Shown: one piece after another, positions 25,673 through 34,530 of the stretch | Layout of the letters: each line of letters starts with the position of its first letter | Position numbering within the stretch: position 1 is the first letter of the stretch | The notes under the pieces: model-generated | The model's input: only the letters and a program-made list of their open reading frames with translations | Database searches by the model: none | What the model was told of the DNA's origin: nothing | Translations under genes and position numbers: made by a program | Assembly (NCBI RefSeq): GCF_000166275.1 | Contig: NZ_CM001023.1 | Location: 310,001-374,000, forward strand | Direction: 5' to 3' | From: Algoriphagus machipongonensis | Lineage (GTDB): Bacteria > Bacteroidota > Bacteroidia > Cytophagales > Cyclobacteriaceae | DNA length: 64,000 bases

Positions 25673-26329
25673 TTAAAAATTAATAAACGAAACAATATTT
25701 ATTTGATCCCTATTGGTATTGGGTAAAAACTGGTTCATATACCCGATTTCGAGCCGTGTTGTTTTCGAAAACCGATAACCTATTCCACCATAGAGCCTGT
25801 TCCGATCAAATGTATTGCCCGAAGTGTTTAGGAAAATTTCATTGTAGGCGGAGAAATATACAGTATGATCTATCATATCCTTATTATTCAAAGGAATATT
25901 TATTGACAGAAAGTATCTAAACCGCATTCTAAAGTCTGATTCAATAAATCGTTGCTCAAATCGATAGCGATGCTGGACTGCAACAATTCCAATATTTTGG
26001 CGAGTGATAAATTGCTGAAAAATCCGATGTTCATTAATATTCACTTTGTCATCAGAGTCCTCCATGTAGTTTTGACTCAAAATGTATCCATAGCCAAGCA
26101 GAACATTATTGTTATTTTCTGTCAAGTTATAGCCAATTCCCGTTCTAATAAGTAATTGTTCTAGATCACCGATTGCATTATAATTTCGGTATTGCACTTC
26201 GTTGTGCCAATTCCAATCATTCTTGATTTTCATATTACCAAAGTAAAGCAACCAATTTCCTAGATCACTTTCTTGGGAATAGCTTGAGAAGGGAATAGCC
26301 ATTATTAAAAAAATCAGGAGTTTCTTCAT
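25673..26329 (-). CDS. DUF2490-family secreted protein
   Basis: A 218-residue protein with a signal peptide (MKKLLIFLIMAIPFSSYSQ). The mature part has LGNWLLYFGNMKIKNDWNWHNEVQYRNY near its start, then barrel strands and a C-terminal strand ending in F. The motif 'W-x-x-Y-x-x-x-x-x-x-x-x-x-W-x-x-x-x-E-x-Q-x-R' is typical of DUF2490. It lies between the Moco operon and the porin gene on the minus strand. None of the TAAGTA/TACGTA operators is seen upstream, so membership in the nitrate regulon is not supported. Confidence 0.75.
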   Translation of the reverse strand: MKKLLIFLIMAIPFSSYSQESDLGNWLLYFGNMKIKNDWNWHNEVQYRNYNAIGDLEQLLIRTGIGYNLTENNNNVLLGYGYILSQNYMEDSDDKVNINEHRIFQQFITRQNIGIVAVQHRYRFEQRFIESDFRMRFRYFLSINIPLNNKDMIDHTVYFSAYNEIFLNTSGNTFDRNRLYGGIGYRFSKTTRLEIGYMNQFLPNTNRDQINIVSFINF

Positions 26330-26452
26330 TCCATCAAATTATGCCCAAAACTTGTATTAACCCAAGTTCTACCTTCCTATTGTGAATATATCTTCAAAAT
26401 CCACAAGTATTTGAGGGTTTCCGAAAAGGCAAATTGGAGAATGAGAAAAAGG

Positions 26453-26479
26453 AAAAGCCCGTCGATTGACAGGCTTTTT
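26453..26479 (-). terminator. Terminator of the porin gene
   Basis: AAAAGCCCGTC pairs with GACAGGCTTTT with one G-U, and A/T runs on both sides allow use in both directions. It lies directly after the porin stop. Confidence 0.8.
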
Positions 26480-26480
26480 G

Positions 26481-27755
26481 CTATTTTTCATCCATTGTGA
26501 AATTCAGTAATCTAGGATTGACTACAAGCATCACCCAGCCCCAGTTGTTGGTGTTTTCGGAACTGACTCCCCCTTTAATCACACTCATGCTTTCGGAAGC
26601 AAATAGTTGGGAATAGCCAACATTCATTTTGATGTTTTTGCTGATGACTTTGCTAAAAACCAAATCTAGTTCAGTTCCTAAATAACTTTCCTGTCCATCT
26701 CCCAAACTGGCCTGACTGGAGAAATAATGCAAGTTTGCCGCAAAGTTTGACTTCTCACCTGTGGGAATCTGAGCTTTTGCATAGATGTTATTTAGCCCCA
26801 CATTGTTGGCATGGTTGCCTACATAAAAATAGTCCATGTATCCATTAAACTTGTGATTGGTGCCATAAAGAGGGAAAAAGGAATTGTTTTTTTCCGAGCC
26901 AGATGGATCCGTTCCACTTAGTGATTCAAATCCTAATGTAAAAGCAACTTTTCCAGGTTTAAATTTTGCCTCAAGCATGTATTGATAAGCTGATAAATCT
27001 GTGCTTGCATTTGCTTTGCCAGTTTGCAAATAGGCCGAACCTGTGATGCTGAAAACAGAAAGCGGAAAGTTAAAATAGGTACCAGTGGTTTGTCTGTAAT
27101 AAAGCCCATCAGGTCTCGGTGTCGCCTCATCAGTATATTTCTGGAAGCCATTATTCATAAACAAAAAGCTAATTGATCCTTTGTCCCAAGCTTTTTTCAA
27201 ATGTGCTAATTGCATCACTTTATAAGAAAAAAGCCCATTGATGGTGTAATCAGAGCCTAGTGATTTTTGATTTTCCTGGTTAAAAGCAAAGGCTAAATCC
27301 AAGTCCAGTTTATTTTTGCTGAACTGAAGCATAGCCGCATCGTGAAATCGACCCTGCATGGTCCAATCCACCTCACCTAATATCCGTTGATCATCATACG
27401 AAATCGCCTGCCTTCCGACTTTCAAAGCCCAGTTTTCTGTGAAGCGATAACGCATCCAGGCCTGAAAAAGGGAAAATGAGTTGTTACTGTCTCCAATAGC
27501 CAGCTGCTGGGTATCTCCCCAAGTACTGACATCTTGCACGCTCATGTAGATTTGAAGTTTGCCATCTTGGTAGCCAAAGTTCAATCGGGATCGTTGCGTG
27601 ACAAATGCAGCGGCTTTTGCATCATCAGGAAAAAGGCTTCCAAAACCATGTCTATATTCAAATCTCGGACGTAGATCTGCGTCCAAAGTAAAAGTCTGCG
27701 CTTGACTAAGCTGATACCAGCTAATCAAGAGTAAGGTGCTAAGAATTCGTTTCAT
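26481..27755 (-). CDS. Alginate-export-type outer membrane porin, probably for nitrate/nitrite
   Basis: A 424-residue protein with a signal peptide (about 1-19). The start LDADLRPRFEYRHGFG and the strands WALKVGRQAISYDDQRILGEVDW and FTLGFESLSGTDP match the Alginate_exp barrel family, which covers several anion-selective outer membrane channels. The gene sits between the Moco operon and the nitrate reductase genes and has two sets of the regulon operator directly upstream. I therefore infer a channel for nitrate, nitrite or another anion of this pathway rather than alginate. It is monocistronic, with its own terminator. Confidence 0.78.
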   Translation of the reverse strand: MKRILSTLLLISWYQLSQAQTFTLDADLRPRFEYRHGFGSLFPDDAKAAAFVTQRSRLNFGYQDGKLQIYMSVQDVSTWGDTQQLAIGDSNNSFSLFQAWMRYRFTENWALKVGRQAISYDDQRILGEVDWTMQGRFHDAAMLQFSKNKLDLDLAFAFNQENQKSLGSDYTINGLFSYKVMQLAHLKKAWDKGSISFLFMNNGFQKYTDEATPRPDGLYYRQTTGTYFNFPLSVFSITGSAYLQTGKANASTDLSAYQYMLEAKFKPGKVAFTLGFESLSGTDPSGSEKNNSFFPLYGTNHKFNGYMDYFYVGNHANNVGLNNIYAKAQIPTGEKSNFAANLHYFSSQASLGDGQESYLGTELDLVFSKVISKNIKMNVGYSQLFASESMSVIKGGVSSENTNNWGWVMLVVNPRLLNFTMDEK

Positions 27756-27776
27756 AGGTTGAGTAGTTAATACGTA

Positions 27777-27834
27777 TAAAAATAAGTATAAATACTTAAT
27801 AATAAAAAATATAAATACGTATTTATTTACGTAT
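27777..27834 (-). promoter_or_regulatory. Operator and -7 region of the porin gene
   Basis: TAAGTAT-AA-ATACTTA is a perfect 7-2-7 inverted repeat at 27783-27798. On the minus strand TATTTTTA (27777-27784), one mismatch from TAnnTTTG, overlaps its outer TA by two bases. A lone TACGTAT is at 27771. A second block holds two TACGTAT copies 12 bases apart (27816-27822 and 27828-27834). Confidence 0.6.
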
Positions 27835-27850
27835 TTTATTTAATAGATAT

Positions 27851-27879
27851 AAAAAAAACAGGCTGATTTTGAGCCTGTT
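27851..27879 (-). terminator. Terminator of the nitrate reductase operon
   Basis: AACAGGCT pairs exactly with AGCCTGTT around a 7-base loop, and the minus-strand copy is followed by eight T. It lies between the rubredoxin gene and the porin promoter. Confidence 0.8.
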
Positions 27880-27902
27880 AACTTATGGAGACAGGAAGGG
27901 AT

Positions 27903-29345
27903 TCAATCCAGTTGCCGTGAAAACTTTTTCTTGACAAAATCAGCCTTCGGAGCATCACAAACTGGACAGAGATAGTCAATAGGCAAGTCATCGAAAGAAG
28001 TTTCTGCCGGAATGTTTTGTGTGTGGTCTCCGTAAATTGGATCATATATCGTCAGGCAATTTTTGCATTGGTAGGCTTCCGTAATAACCAGCTCTTTGGC
28101 GGGGGATGATTTCTTGGACTTTTTGTTTTGGTTTCCAAGCTGCTCAAAGTAAAGTTTACTGAGCTCTATCAAAAGATTCGGTAATTCCACCTGGTCCACT
28201 TCTTGAACATGTACTATGTATTCTTGTGTGTTGGGGTCAAAATTTTTAGCATAAAGCAGGTTGTAAGTGCTTTTTAGGTTGAGTTCTTCGAAACCTTTTG
28301 GGGGATGATTTTTTTCGATAATGATCGAAGTGAAATAGTAAGCCTTCTTTGTATAATCTGTAATGCTAAAGGTCAGTCCATAGGTACTGATGTCGTTTTT
28401 ATCAAAATTGGAAACCAAATATTCTTTCAGCTCCAATGCTGATTTATTATTGACAGGTAGGTGCCAATTTAGTTCCAGCATGGAATGCCTGACATTGATT
28501 CCCCAAGTTCCTAAAAGCTTCTCCCATTCTAGTTTTGATTTTTCGGGAATCCCTTTGATAATAATCGATTTCCAGGGAGTAATTGAGATTTTCCCGATTT
28601 TACAATCCGCACAGAGATCACATAAAACTTTCAGAAATGCGATGTAATATTTATTGTTTCTCCAATATAGTCCAAGCCAATAACTGTCTGCACCCACTCT
28701 ATTGATCCCTTCGTAATAGGGGAATGGGAAAAATGGGATTTCCAGAGATTGATCCACGGTTCGATTATTGGTCTGCACGGCATCATTGACCAAGTCGAAT
28801 AGCATTTCTGTGGAATCAGGATCTTCTTGAAGTAGATTTTCAATTGTCCCAGCCACCTTGGCTAAATCCCAGCTGTAGATTAAAGCAGGGTACATTTCGG
28901 TCTGCTCCCAGTCAGGTAGTCTGACATATAAATACCAATAATCTTCGTGTTCGGAAGCGATAAAATTTAAGTGCCCCGTATAGAGTGGTACCAACCGCTG
29001 CCTGGGATCTGTAATGTTTATTTTAAGGACAGTTTTTTGACGAAACTGCTCCAAAATGTACAAATAGCGATCTCCAGTAAGCCAGGGAGTATTTGAAAAA
29101 ATATCCGCTGAGACATAAGATGAAACGATGTTTTCACTGCCAGTTTCATCTGGAGAAAGAATCTGAAACTTATCTGATTTCTCTACCTCTATTTCTTCTC
29201 CTTCCCCGATAAATAGAATGTCTTGTCTAGAGCCTAAAGAAATGGTTTCTAACCCGGCATTTTCTGCCAGTTCCAATATTTGTTTTAGTTCTGCAGGAGA
29301 TAAAACCCCTCCTTTGACGATTACTCTGGAAAATGACTTTTTCAT
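27903..29345 (-). CDS. Rubredoxin fused to a siroheme-free nitrite/sulfite-reductase-like protein
   Basis: A 480-residue protein. The C-terminus (about 425-475) is a rubredoxin: YQCKNCLTIYDP, then DYLCPVCDAPKADF, giving the four Cys iron ligands. The rest resembles the two ferredoxin-like half domains of nitrite/sulfite reductases. The first half has GGVLSPAELKQILELAENAG with SRQDILFIG; the second has LCDLCADCKIGKI with ITPWKSIIIKGIPEKSKL, like the LTPWQN-x-x-L-P-G element. The C-x5-C and C-x3-C ligands of the siroheme/4Fe-4S centre are absent. It overlaps the nitrate reductase by 4 bases, which suggests electron delivery to or from that enzyme. Confidence 0.75.
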   Translation of the reverse strand: MKKSFSRVIVKGGVLSPAELKQILELAENAGLETISLGSRQDILFIGEGEEIEVEKSDKFQILSPDETGSENIVSSYVSADIFSNTPWLTGDRYLYILEQFRQKTVLKINITDPRQRLVPLYTGHLNFIASEHEDYWYLYVRLPDWEQTEMYPALIYSWDLAKVAGTIENLLQEDPDSTEMLFDLVNDAVQTNNRTVDQSLEIPFFPFPYYEGINRVGADSYWLGLYWRNNKYYIAFLKVLCDLCADCKIGKISITPWKSIIIKGIPEKSKLEWEKLLGTWGINVRHSMLELNWHLPVNNKSALELKEYLVSNFDKNDISTYGLTFSITDYTKKAYYFTSIIIEKNHPPKGFEELNLKSTYNLLYAKNFDPNTQEYIVHVQEVDQVELPNLLIELSKLYFEQLGNQNKKSKKSSPAKELVITEAYQCKNCLTIYDPIYGDHTQNIPAETSFDDLPIDYLCPVCDAPKADFVKKKFSRQLD

Positions 29346-32300
29346 GCCGTTACCTTTGATTGGTTAAGTATTTCACGGACTTCAGTTTTACAGCTACCGC
29401 ATCCAAGACCTGCTCCTGTTTCAGAGCAAAGATTTCCAAAATCAGTACAACCACCAGCTATTGCTTCTTTGATGTTTCCTTCCCCAACTCGGCTGCAGCT
29501 ACACACAAGTTTTCCTATAACAGGTCTGGTGTCAGAGGAGCCCATAAGTAGAGTTTTTCTCTTTTCAGAAAGCTCAATTCTATTTTCTATGAGAGTCTTG
29601 AATTCTGCAAATTCATTTTTATCTCCCATTAACACGGCTCCAATCAAGAGGTCATCCTTGACGATGCATTTTTTATAATAGCGTCTGCTGATATCCGTAA
29701 ATACTATTTCCTCATAACTATCGTCATTTTCCGGAACGAAAATATCTCCGATACTACAGAGTTCCAGATCCTTGAATTTGAGGATATTCATTAAGACCGA
29801 GCCGTCATAAGAACTACTGACATCTCCAGCAATAAAATTAGCTAGGACTGCGGCCTGCTCCTCGGCAGCCGAAGTAATTCCAAACAATTGATTATTGTAT
29901 TCTGCAATTTCCCCAATGGCAAATAAGTTGGGAAAATTTGATTGTAAATGCTGATTTACTTTAACCCCTCTCCCGCAAATAATGCCATTGTCTCTGGCAA
30001 TTTTGATGTTGGGCTGAGTACCTATGGCATAGACAATGGCATTGGCCTGAATGATCTTGCCACTTTTTAAAGTGATGCTTAGGCTATGTTCCTCCTCTTC
30101 GTCAAACACCGTACTTACTTCATTATCGAAATAGGTGTGAATGCCTCGCTCCTGAACATCCAATGCTAATAGCTTACTGGACACTGCATCAAGTTGGCGC
30201 TCCATTAATCTGGAAGCTCGCTGTACGATGGTTACTTTTACCTTGGTATGCTGAAGGGCAGCTGCAAGTTCCAATCCTAACAGTCCACCTCCAACAATGA
30301 CTACATGCTGATTTTCTGGTGGGAGTTTGGTGGAATCTAAGTAGGCTTTGAATCGGTCTGCATCTGATTTATTCCTCATGGTAAACCTTCCCGGCATATC
30401 CAATTGCGCATCTTTTGGAACGAAAGCTCGGCTACCTGTCGCTAGAATAATCTTGTCATAAGCATATTCAATCCCATCCTGATCTTTCACCAGTTGATTT
30501 ACCGGATCAATGTTTTCAATGGACTTTCCTGTAAGTAGATCTATTTTGAGCTTTTTCAGCTCTTTTTCCTTAATCTTCTGAAGCTGCTCCCAGGTGAGCT
30601 CTTCAGTGACATATTCTGGAAGCAAGACTCTGTTATAGAAAGGGTTTGGCTCTTTGGAAAAGACTTGAATAGAGTCGCTCTCATTATGTTCACGATAATT
30701 CTGAATAAACCTGAATGCCGCTGCACCTGCTCCGATCACTAGAATCTTTTCAACAGGCTTTTTATATTTTTTGACAGATACCGTGGTATACTTAAAGTCT
30801 GGCTCCTTTGACTGAGGATCTACTCGGTTAAAGGTTAGATTATTGGCTCTATTAAGATCATTTTGTAATTGCTTGCCCCAATGCATTGGGAGAAAAACAA
30901 CGCCTTCGCGAATGTTTTTTGAGATTTTGGCTCGAACTCGAACAACGCCATTTTTACTTTTGATCTCCACCACATCTCCTTCTTTCACTTTATCAATGTA
31001 GGCGTCGATGGAATTCATTTCCAGCACCGGATGCGAATAATGTGTTCTCAAACGAGATACTTTTCCCGTTTTGGTCATGGTATGCCATTGATCCCGAACT
31101 CTCCCTGTGGTCAAAATCAAAGGAAATTCTGGGCTCGGTTTTTCCGAAGTGTTTTCTACTTGTTTTGGGATATTGAATACCGCTTTTTTGGAAGGAGTGT
31201 GAAACTGATGGTCAGCAAATAATCTAGGAGTTCCCGTATGGCGATAATCTGGCACAGGCCATTGGAAGGTTCCTTCTGCTTTAAGTCGATCATAGTTCAA
31301 AAATGAAATATCGATCGAAGTACCTTTTGTCATCGACGCGTACTCCTCATAAATTTCTTCTGCATTGGAGAAATTGAATCCACGAAATCCCATTTTTTTG
31401 GCAAAGTCACATAGAATTTCCACATCTGCACGAGCTTCTCCGGGAGGTTCGATTCCCTTGTTTAAATAGGAAATTCTTCGTTCGGAATTCGTCATGGTTC
31501 CTTCCTTCTCCAGCCATCCCGCTGCAGGCAAAACCAGGTCTGCAAAAGCTACTGTATCAGATTTATGCGAGATGTCCTGAACCACCACAAACTTTGCGTT
31601 GGAAAGGGCTTTTTCCATCCTTTTTAGGTTGGGAAGGCTCACCATCGGGTTGGTACAAATGATCCAAACAGCTTTCATTTTTCCAGATTCTAAAGCTTCA
31701 AACATTTCTGTGGCTGAAAATCCGGGATTGGGTGATATCTGATCTACTCCCCAAAAGTCTGCTACTTCCTGTCTATGTTTTGGATTTGAAAGTTCTTTAT
31801 GCACTGCTAATAAGCTAGCCATGCCTCCTACTTCTCTTCCTCCCATAGCATTGGGCTGGCCTGTCAATGAAAAAGGACCATTTCCTGGTTTCCCAATTCT
31901 TCCCGTAACAAGCGATAAATTCAATAAAGAGAAGTTTTTATCTGTACCGATGGAGCTTTGGTTGAGGCCCATTGCCCACATGCTGATAAATCCTCCTGAA
32001 GTACCGATTAGATCTGCTGCAGTTTTAATATCTTCAATGGGCACGCCACACATTTTAGAGGCATTACTCAGTGAGACAGACATAACTTGTTTTCGGTACT
32101 TTAGGTAGTTTTCTGTGTGGTTCTCAATAAAATTTTGATCTACAAAGCCTGTCTCGATCAACCTTCTTCCGATGGCATTGTAAAGGATAATATCCGTCCC
32201 AGGGATCAGTTGTAAGTGTAAATCTGCAAAATTGGCGGAATCTGTTTTTCTAGGATCTGCTACAATGATTTTGACATTTGGGTTCTTCTCCTTGTGCTTT

Positions 32301-32866
32301 TCTAGCCTGCGGAACAGGATGGGATGACACCATGCGGGATTAGCACCAGCAATTAAAAAAACGTCTGCCAATTCTATGTCATCGTAAGCGATAGGCACTG
32401 AGTCTTCCCCAAACGTCTTTTTGTAGGCCACTACTGCTGAGCTCATGCATAGCCTGGAATTGGTGTCGATGTTATTGGTACCCAAAAAACCTTTAACCAG
32501 CTTATTGGCGATATAGTATTCTTCAGTAAGGCACTGGCCAGATACATAAAAACCAACGCTGTCAGGTCCATGTTTTTGTATCAAAGACTTGAATACTCCT
32601 GCTGCTCTATCCAATGCATCATCCCAAGAAACCCGCTCCATAGGATGAGACTTGCTCCAGCGCATTTCTGGATATAAAATCCGGTCTGAAGTGTCATTTA
32701 CTACGTAGTGAAGGTTCATCCCTTTACTACAAAGCATCCCTTGGTTTACAGGATGGTTTTGATCTCCCTCTACCAGGACTTTATCTTTTTGATCAATGCT
32801 TGCCACGATTCCGCAACCGACACCGCAATAAGAACAAGTGGTTTTTATTTTTTTGCCAAGATTCAC
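29342..32866 (-). CDS. nasA: Assimilatory nitrate reductase fused to FAD/NAD(P)H oxidoreductase and BFD [2Fe-2S] domain
   Basis: A 1174-residue protein in three parts. Residues 1-690 are a Mo-bis-MGD reductase. The N-terminal 4Fe-4S ligands are Cys11, Cys14, Cys18 and Cys46, the Mo ligand is Cys140 in NSRLCMSSAV, and the C-terminal fold has GRVRDQWHTMTKTGK and LPMHWGKQ. Residues about 700-1000 are a pyridine nucleotide-disulfide flavoprotein (ILVIGAGAAAFRF, VVIVGGGLLGLELAAAL), like NasB/NirB. The C-terminal 55 residues form a BFD domain (CSCSRVGEGN ... GLGCGSC). Nitrate to nitrite reduction with NAD(P)H as donor could be done by one chain. The gene lies 104 bases downstream of the transporter. 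Confidence 0.9.
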   Translation of the reverse strand: MNLGKKIKTTCSYCGVGCGIVASIDQKDKVLVEGDQNHPVNQGMLCSKGMNLHYVVNDTSDRILYPEMRWSKSHPMERVSWDDALDRAAGVFKSLIQKHGPDSVGFYVSGQCLTEEYYIANKLVKGFLGTNNIDTNSRLCMSSAVVAYKKTFGEDSVPIAYDDIELADVFLIAGANPAWCHPILFRRLEKHKEKNPNVKIIVADPRKTDSANFADLHLQLIPGTDIILYNAIGRRLIETGFVDQNFIENHTENYLKYRKQVMSVSLSNASKMCGVPIEDIKTAADLIGTSGGFISMWAMGLNQSSIGTDKNFSLLNLSLVTGRIGKPGNGPFSLTGQPNAMGGREVGGMASLLAVHKELSNPKHRQEVADFWGVDQISPNPGFSATEMFEALESGKMKAVWIICTNPMVSLPNLKRMEKALSNAKFVVVQDISHKSDTVAFADLVLPAAGWLEKEGTMTNSERRISYLNKGIEPPGEARADVEILCDFAKKMGFRGFNFSNAEEIYEEYASMTKGTSIDISFLNYDRLKAEGTFQWPVPDYRHTGTPRLFADHQFHTPSKKAVFNIPKQVENTSEKPSPEFPLILTTGRVRDQWHTMTKTGKVSRLRTHYSHPVLEMNSIDAYIDKVKEGDVVEIKSKNGVVRVRAKISKNIREGVVFLPMHWGKQLQNDLNRANNLTFNRVDPQSKEPDFKYTTVSVKKYKKPVEKILVIGAGAAAFRFIQNYREHNESDSIQVFSKEPNPFYNRVLLPEYVTEELTWEQLQKIKEKELKKLKIDLLTGKSIENIDPVNQLVKDQDGIEYAYDKIILATGSRAFVPKDAQLDMPGRFTMRNKSDADRFKAYLDSTKLPPENQHVVIVGGGLLGLELAAALQHTKVKVTIVQRASRLMERQLDAVSSKLLALDVQERGIHTYFDNEVSTVFDEEEEHSLSITLKSGKIIQANAIVYAIGTQPNIKIARDNGIICGRGVKVNQHLQSNFPNLFAIGEIAEYNNQLFGITSAAEEQAAVLANFIAGDVSSSYDGSVLMNILKFKDLELCSIGDIFVPENDDSYEEIVFTDISRRYYKKCIVKDDLLIGAVLMGDKNEFAEFKTLIENRIELSEKRKTLLMGSSDTRPVIGKLVCSCSRVGEGNIKEAIAGGCTDFGNLCSETGAGLGCGSCKTEVREILNQSKVTA

Positions 32867-32911
32867 AGGTGAATATTTAGATCAATTGATTAGCGCTTTA
32901 AAATTTAAAAT

Positions 32912-32948
32912 AGCTCCTTGATAGCTAGAAATCCAGTTTCAAGGAGCT
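32912..32948 (-). terminator. Hairpin between nitrate transporter and nitrate reductase
   Basis: AGCTCCTTGA pairs exactly with TCAAGGAGCT across a 17-base loop. On the minus strand it follows the transporter stop and is succeeded by a T-rich tract (ttttaaatttt). It may end or attenuate the transcript. No other promoter motif of the regulon lies in the gap, so read-through is probably needed for the reductase. Confidence 0.6.
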
Positions 32949-32970
32949 TATTTATTGGATTTAGAATTAT

Positions 32971-34395
32971 TTATTTCTCAACTCTCACAAGCTCTGGGGT
33001 CAACTTTTTTAATTCTATTTCAGCTTCTTTTTCATCTTCTGTACTAAATCGAATGATTAAGGTAACTATACCTGCTAGGACGATGCAGGAACCTATGATC
33101 AAATAGCCAGATGATACTGCGGAGGCGGCTGCGGCTGATTGAGCCGCGGCAGCAGCTGTAGCTCCTAATGTTTCTGAAGCTACTAAAGCGGCTTTCTCTG
33201 CCACAGCAGACTTAGAACTTAAGAAAAGTGCGGCAAGAAAAGCTCCGAAATTTCCTCCGGCTCCTACGATTCCAGAGATGGAACCCACGGCTTTTCTATT
33301 GATAAATGGAACAACCGAAAAAGTGGCTCCTTCGGCCATTTGAACAGATAAACTAAAGGCAATCAGAAGGGCAATTCCTACATATAAACTGCTCGCTAAT
33401 GAAAATGCGCTTAACATCACCCCCTCGATTACCATGATGACAGCCAAGAAATATACCCGACCTTTCAAACCATTGGTTTTACCGAATTTATCTCCAAAGA
33501 ATCCTCCCAGTGTTCGTGCAAAGAGATTCATTAATGCAAAGGAGAGTACAATGTTTCCTGCGGTGATTCTTTCCAACTGAAATGTATTTTGTAAGTAATC
33601 ATCCATGGTTCCATAAACCGTAAGTTCTATACCGAAGCATGCTGCATAGACGATAAATAAAACCCATACTCTGTAATCTTTTAGGGTTTCTAAAAAGCCA
33701 ACTTTGTCTTTTTTGATTTTAGGTAAGTCCACACCTTTGGCTTCCAACTCGCTAAAGTTTCCTTCTGGGGTGTCTTTTGTAAAGAAATAATAAAGCAGAC
33801 CAGTCAAGAAGCAGACAATACCTGCGATAACCATAGAATATCTCCAAGCATCTCCTTCTGCGATACCAAAGCTAATGACGATGGCTGCAATGATAGGCAT
33901 CCCTAATCTATTGGCTCCACCCCCTAAATTTCCCCATCCAGCTGAGGTAGCGTTAGCAGTTCCCACCACATTAGAGGCAAACATCAAAGAAGTATGCACC
34001 TGAGTGATGACAAAAGAAGCCCCAATAAATCCAGTGAAAAGACGGCATAAGTAAAACTGCATTGGGGTCTGAACCAAACCACTAAGTATTACCGGGATAG
34101 AACCTAAGACCAAAAGCCAGGTATAGCATATCCTAGGACCGTATTTATCGCACAGTTTCCCTATCAAGAGTCTGGCAAAAACAGTTCCTGCCACTGCTAA
34201 TACTGTTGCATTCCATTTTTGTGCTGGTGTCAAGCCTAAATCTTTGACGACATCAGGCATGAATGGGACAATCCCAAACCATGCGAAAAAACAAATGAAA
34301 AACGCCAACGAAGTAATCCAAAAAGTTCGGATTGGAACACTACTGATATCTCTGAGATTCAATCGTGTTGCTTTGTGTGAGATGAGATGTTTCAT
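32971..34395 (-). CDS. NNP-family nitrate/nitrite transporter (NarK/NasA type, MFS)
   Basis: A 474-residue protein with 12 expected helices. The nitrate signature in TM5 is visible around NATSAGWGNLGGGANRLGMP (usually A-G-W-G-N-x-G-G-G), with FFAWFGIVPFMPDVVKDLGL at the start. It imports nitrate or exports nitrite across the inner membrane. Between the last two helices there is an unusual Ala-rich stretch (about 415-440). The promoter has a TAAGTAA-AA-ATACTTA site abutting the -7 box. The response regulator gene upstream ends with its own terminator, so this is the first gene of a transporter-reductase-rubredoxin unit. Confidence 0.9.
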   Translation of the reverse strand: MKHLISHKATRLNLRDISSVPIRTFWITSLAFFICFFAWFGIVPFMPDVVKDLGLTPAQKWNATVLAVAGTVFARLLIGKLCDKYGPRICYTWLLVLGSIPVILSGLVQTPMQFYLCRLFTGFIGASFVITQVHTSLMFASNVVGTANATSAGWGNLGGGANRLGMPIIAAIVISFGIAEGDAWRYSMVIAGIVCFLTGLLYYFFTKDTPEGNFSELEAKGVDLPKIKKDKVGFLETLKDYRVWVLFIVYAACFGIELTVYGTMDDYLQNTFQLERITAGNIVLSFALMNLFARTLGGFFGDKFGKTNGLKGRVYFLAVIMVIEGVMLSAFSLASSLYVGIALLIAFSLSVQMAEGATFSVVPFINRKAVGSISGIVGAGGNFGAFLAALFLSSKSAVAEKAALVASETLGATAAAAAQSAAAASAVSSGYLIIGSCIVLAGIVTLIIRFSTEDEKEAEIELKKLTPELVRVEK

Positions 34396-34416
34396 TTTAC
34401 TTAATTTTATCTTGAA

Positions 34417-34438
34417 TAAAAGTAAGTAAAAATACTTA
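34417..34438 (-). promoter_or_regulatory. Operator and -7 box of the nitrate transporter operon
   Basis: TAAGTAA-AA-ATACTTA (34423-34438) is a 7-2-7 inverted site. TACTTTTA (34417-34424, minus), one mismatch from TAnnTTTG, overlaps its outer TA by two bases. Further partial sites are TACGTAA at 34453 and TACGTAT-n3-ATACTTA at 34517-34533, the latter overlapping the response regulator stop. Confidence 0.6.
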
Positions 34439-34469
34439 TTATCTAAAGAAAGTACGTAAAATATTTAGT

Positions 34470-34508
34470 AAAAAAATTAAAAAAAGCCTTAAATGGTCTT
34501 TTAAGGCT
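34470..34508 (-). terminator. Terminator of the nir-two-component operon
   Basis: AGCCTTAAA pairs exactly with TTTAAGGCT across a 6-base loop. The minus strand then has a long T-rich tract. It lies just after the response regulator stop. Confidence 0.8.
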
Positions 34509-34530
34509 AGTAAATATACGTATTAAATAC

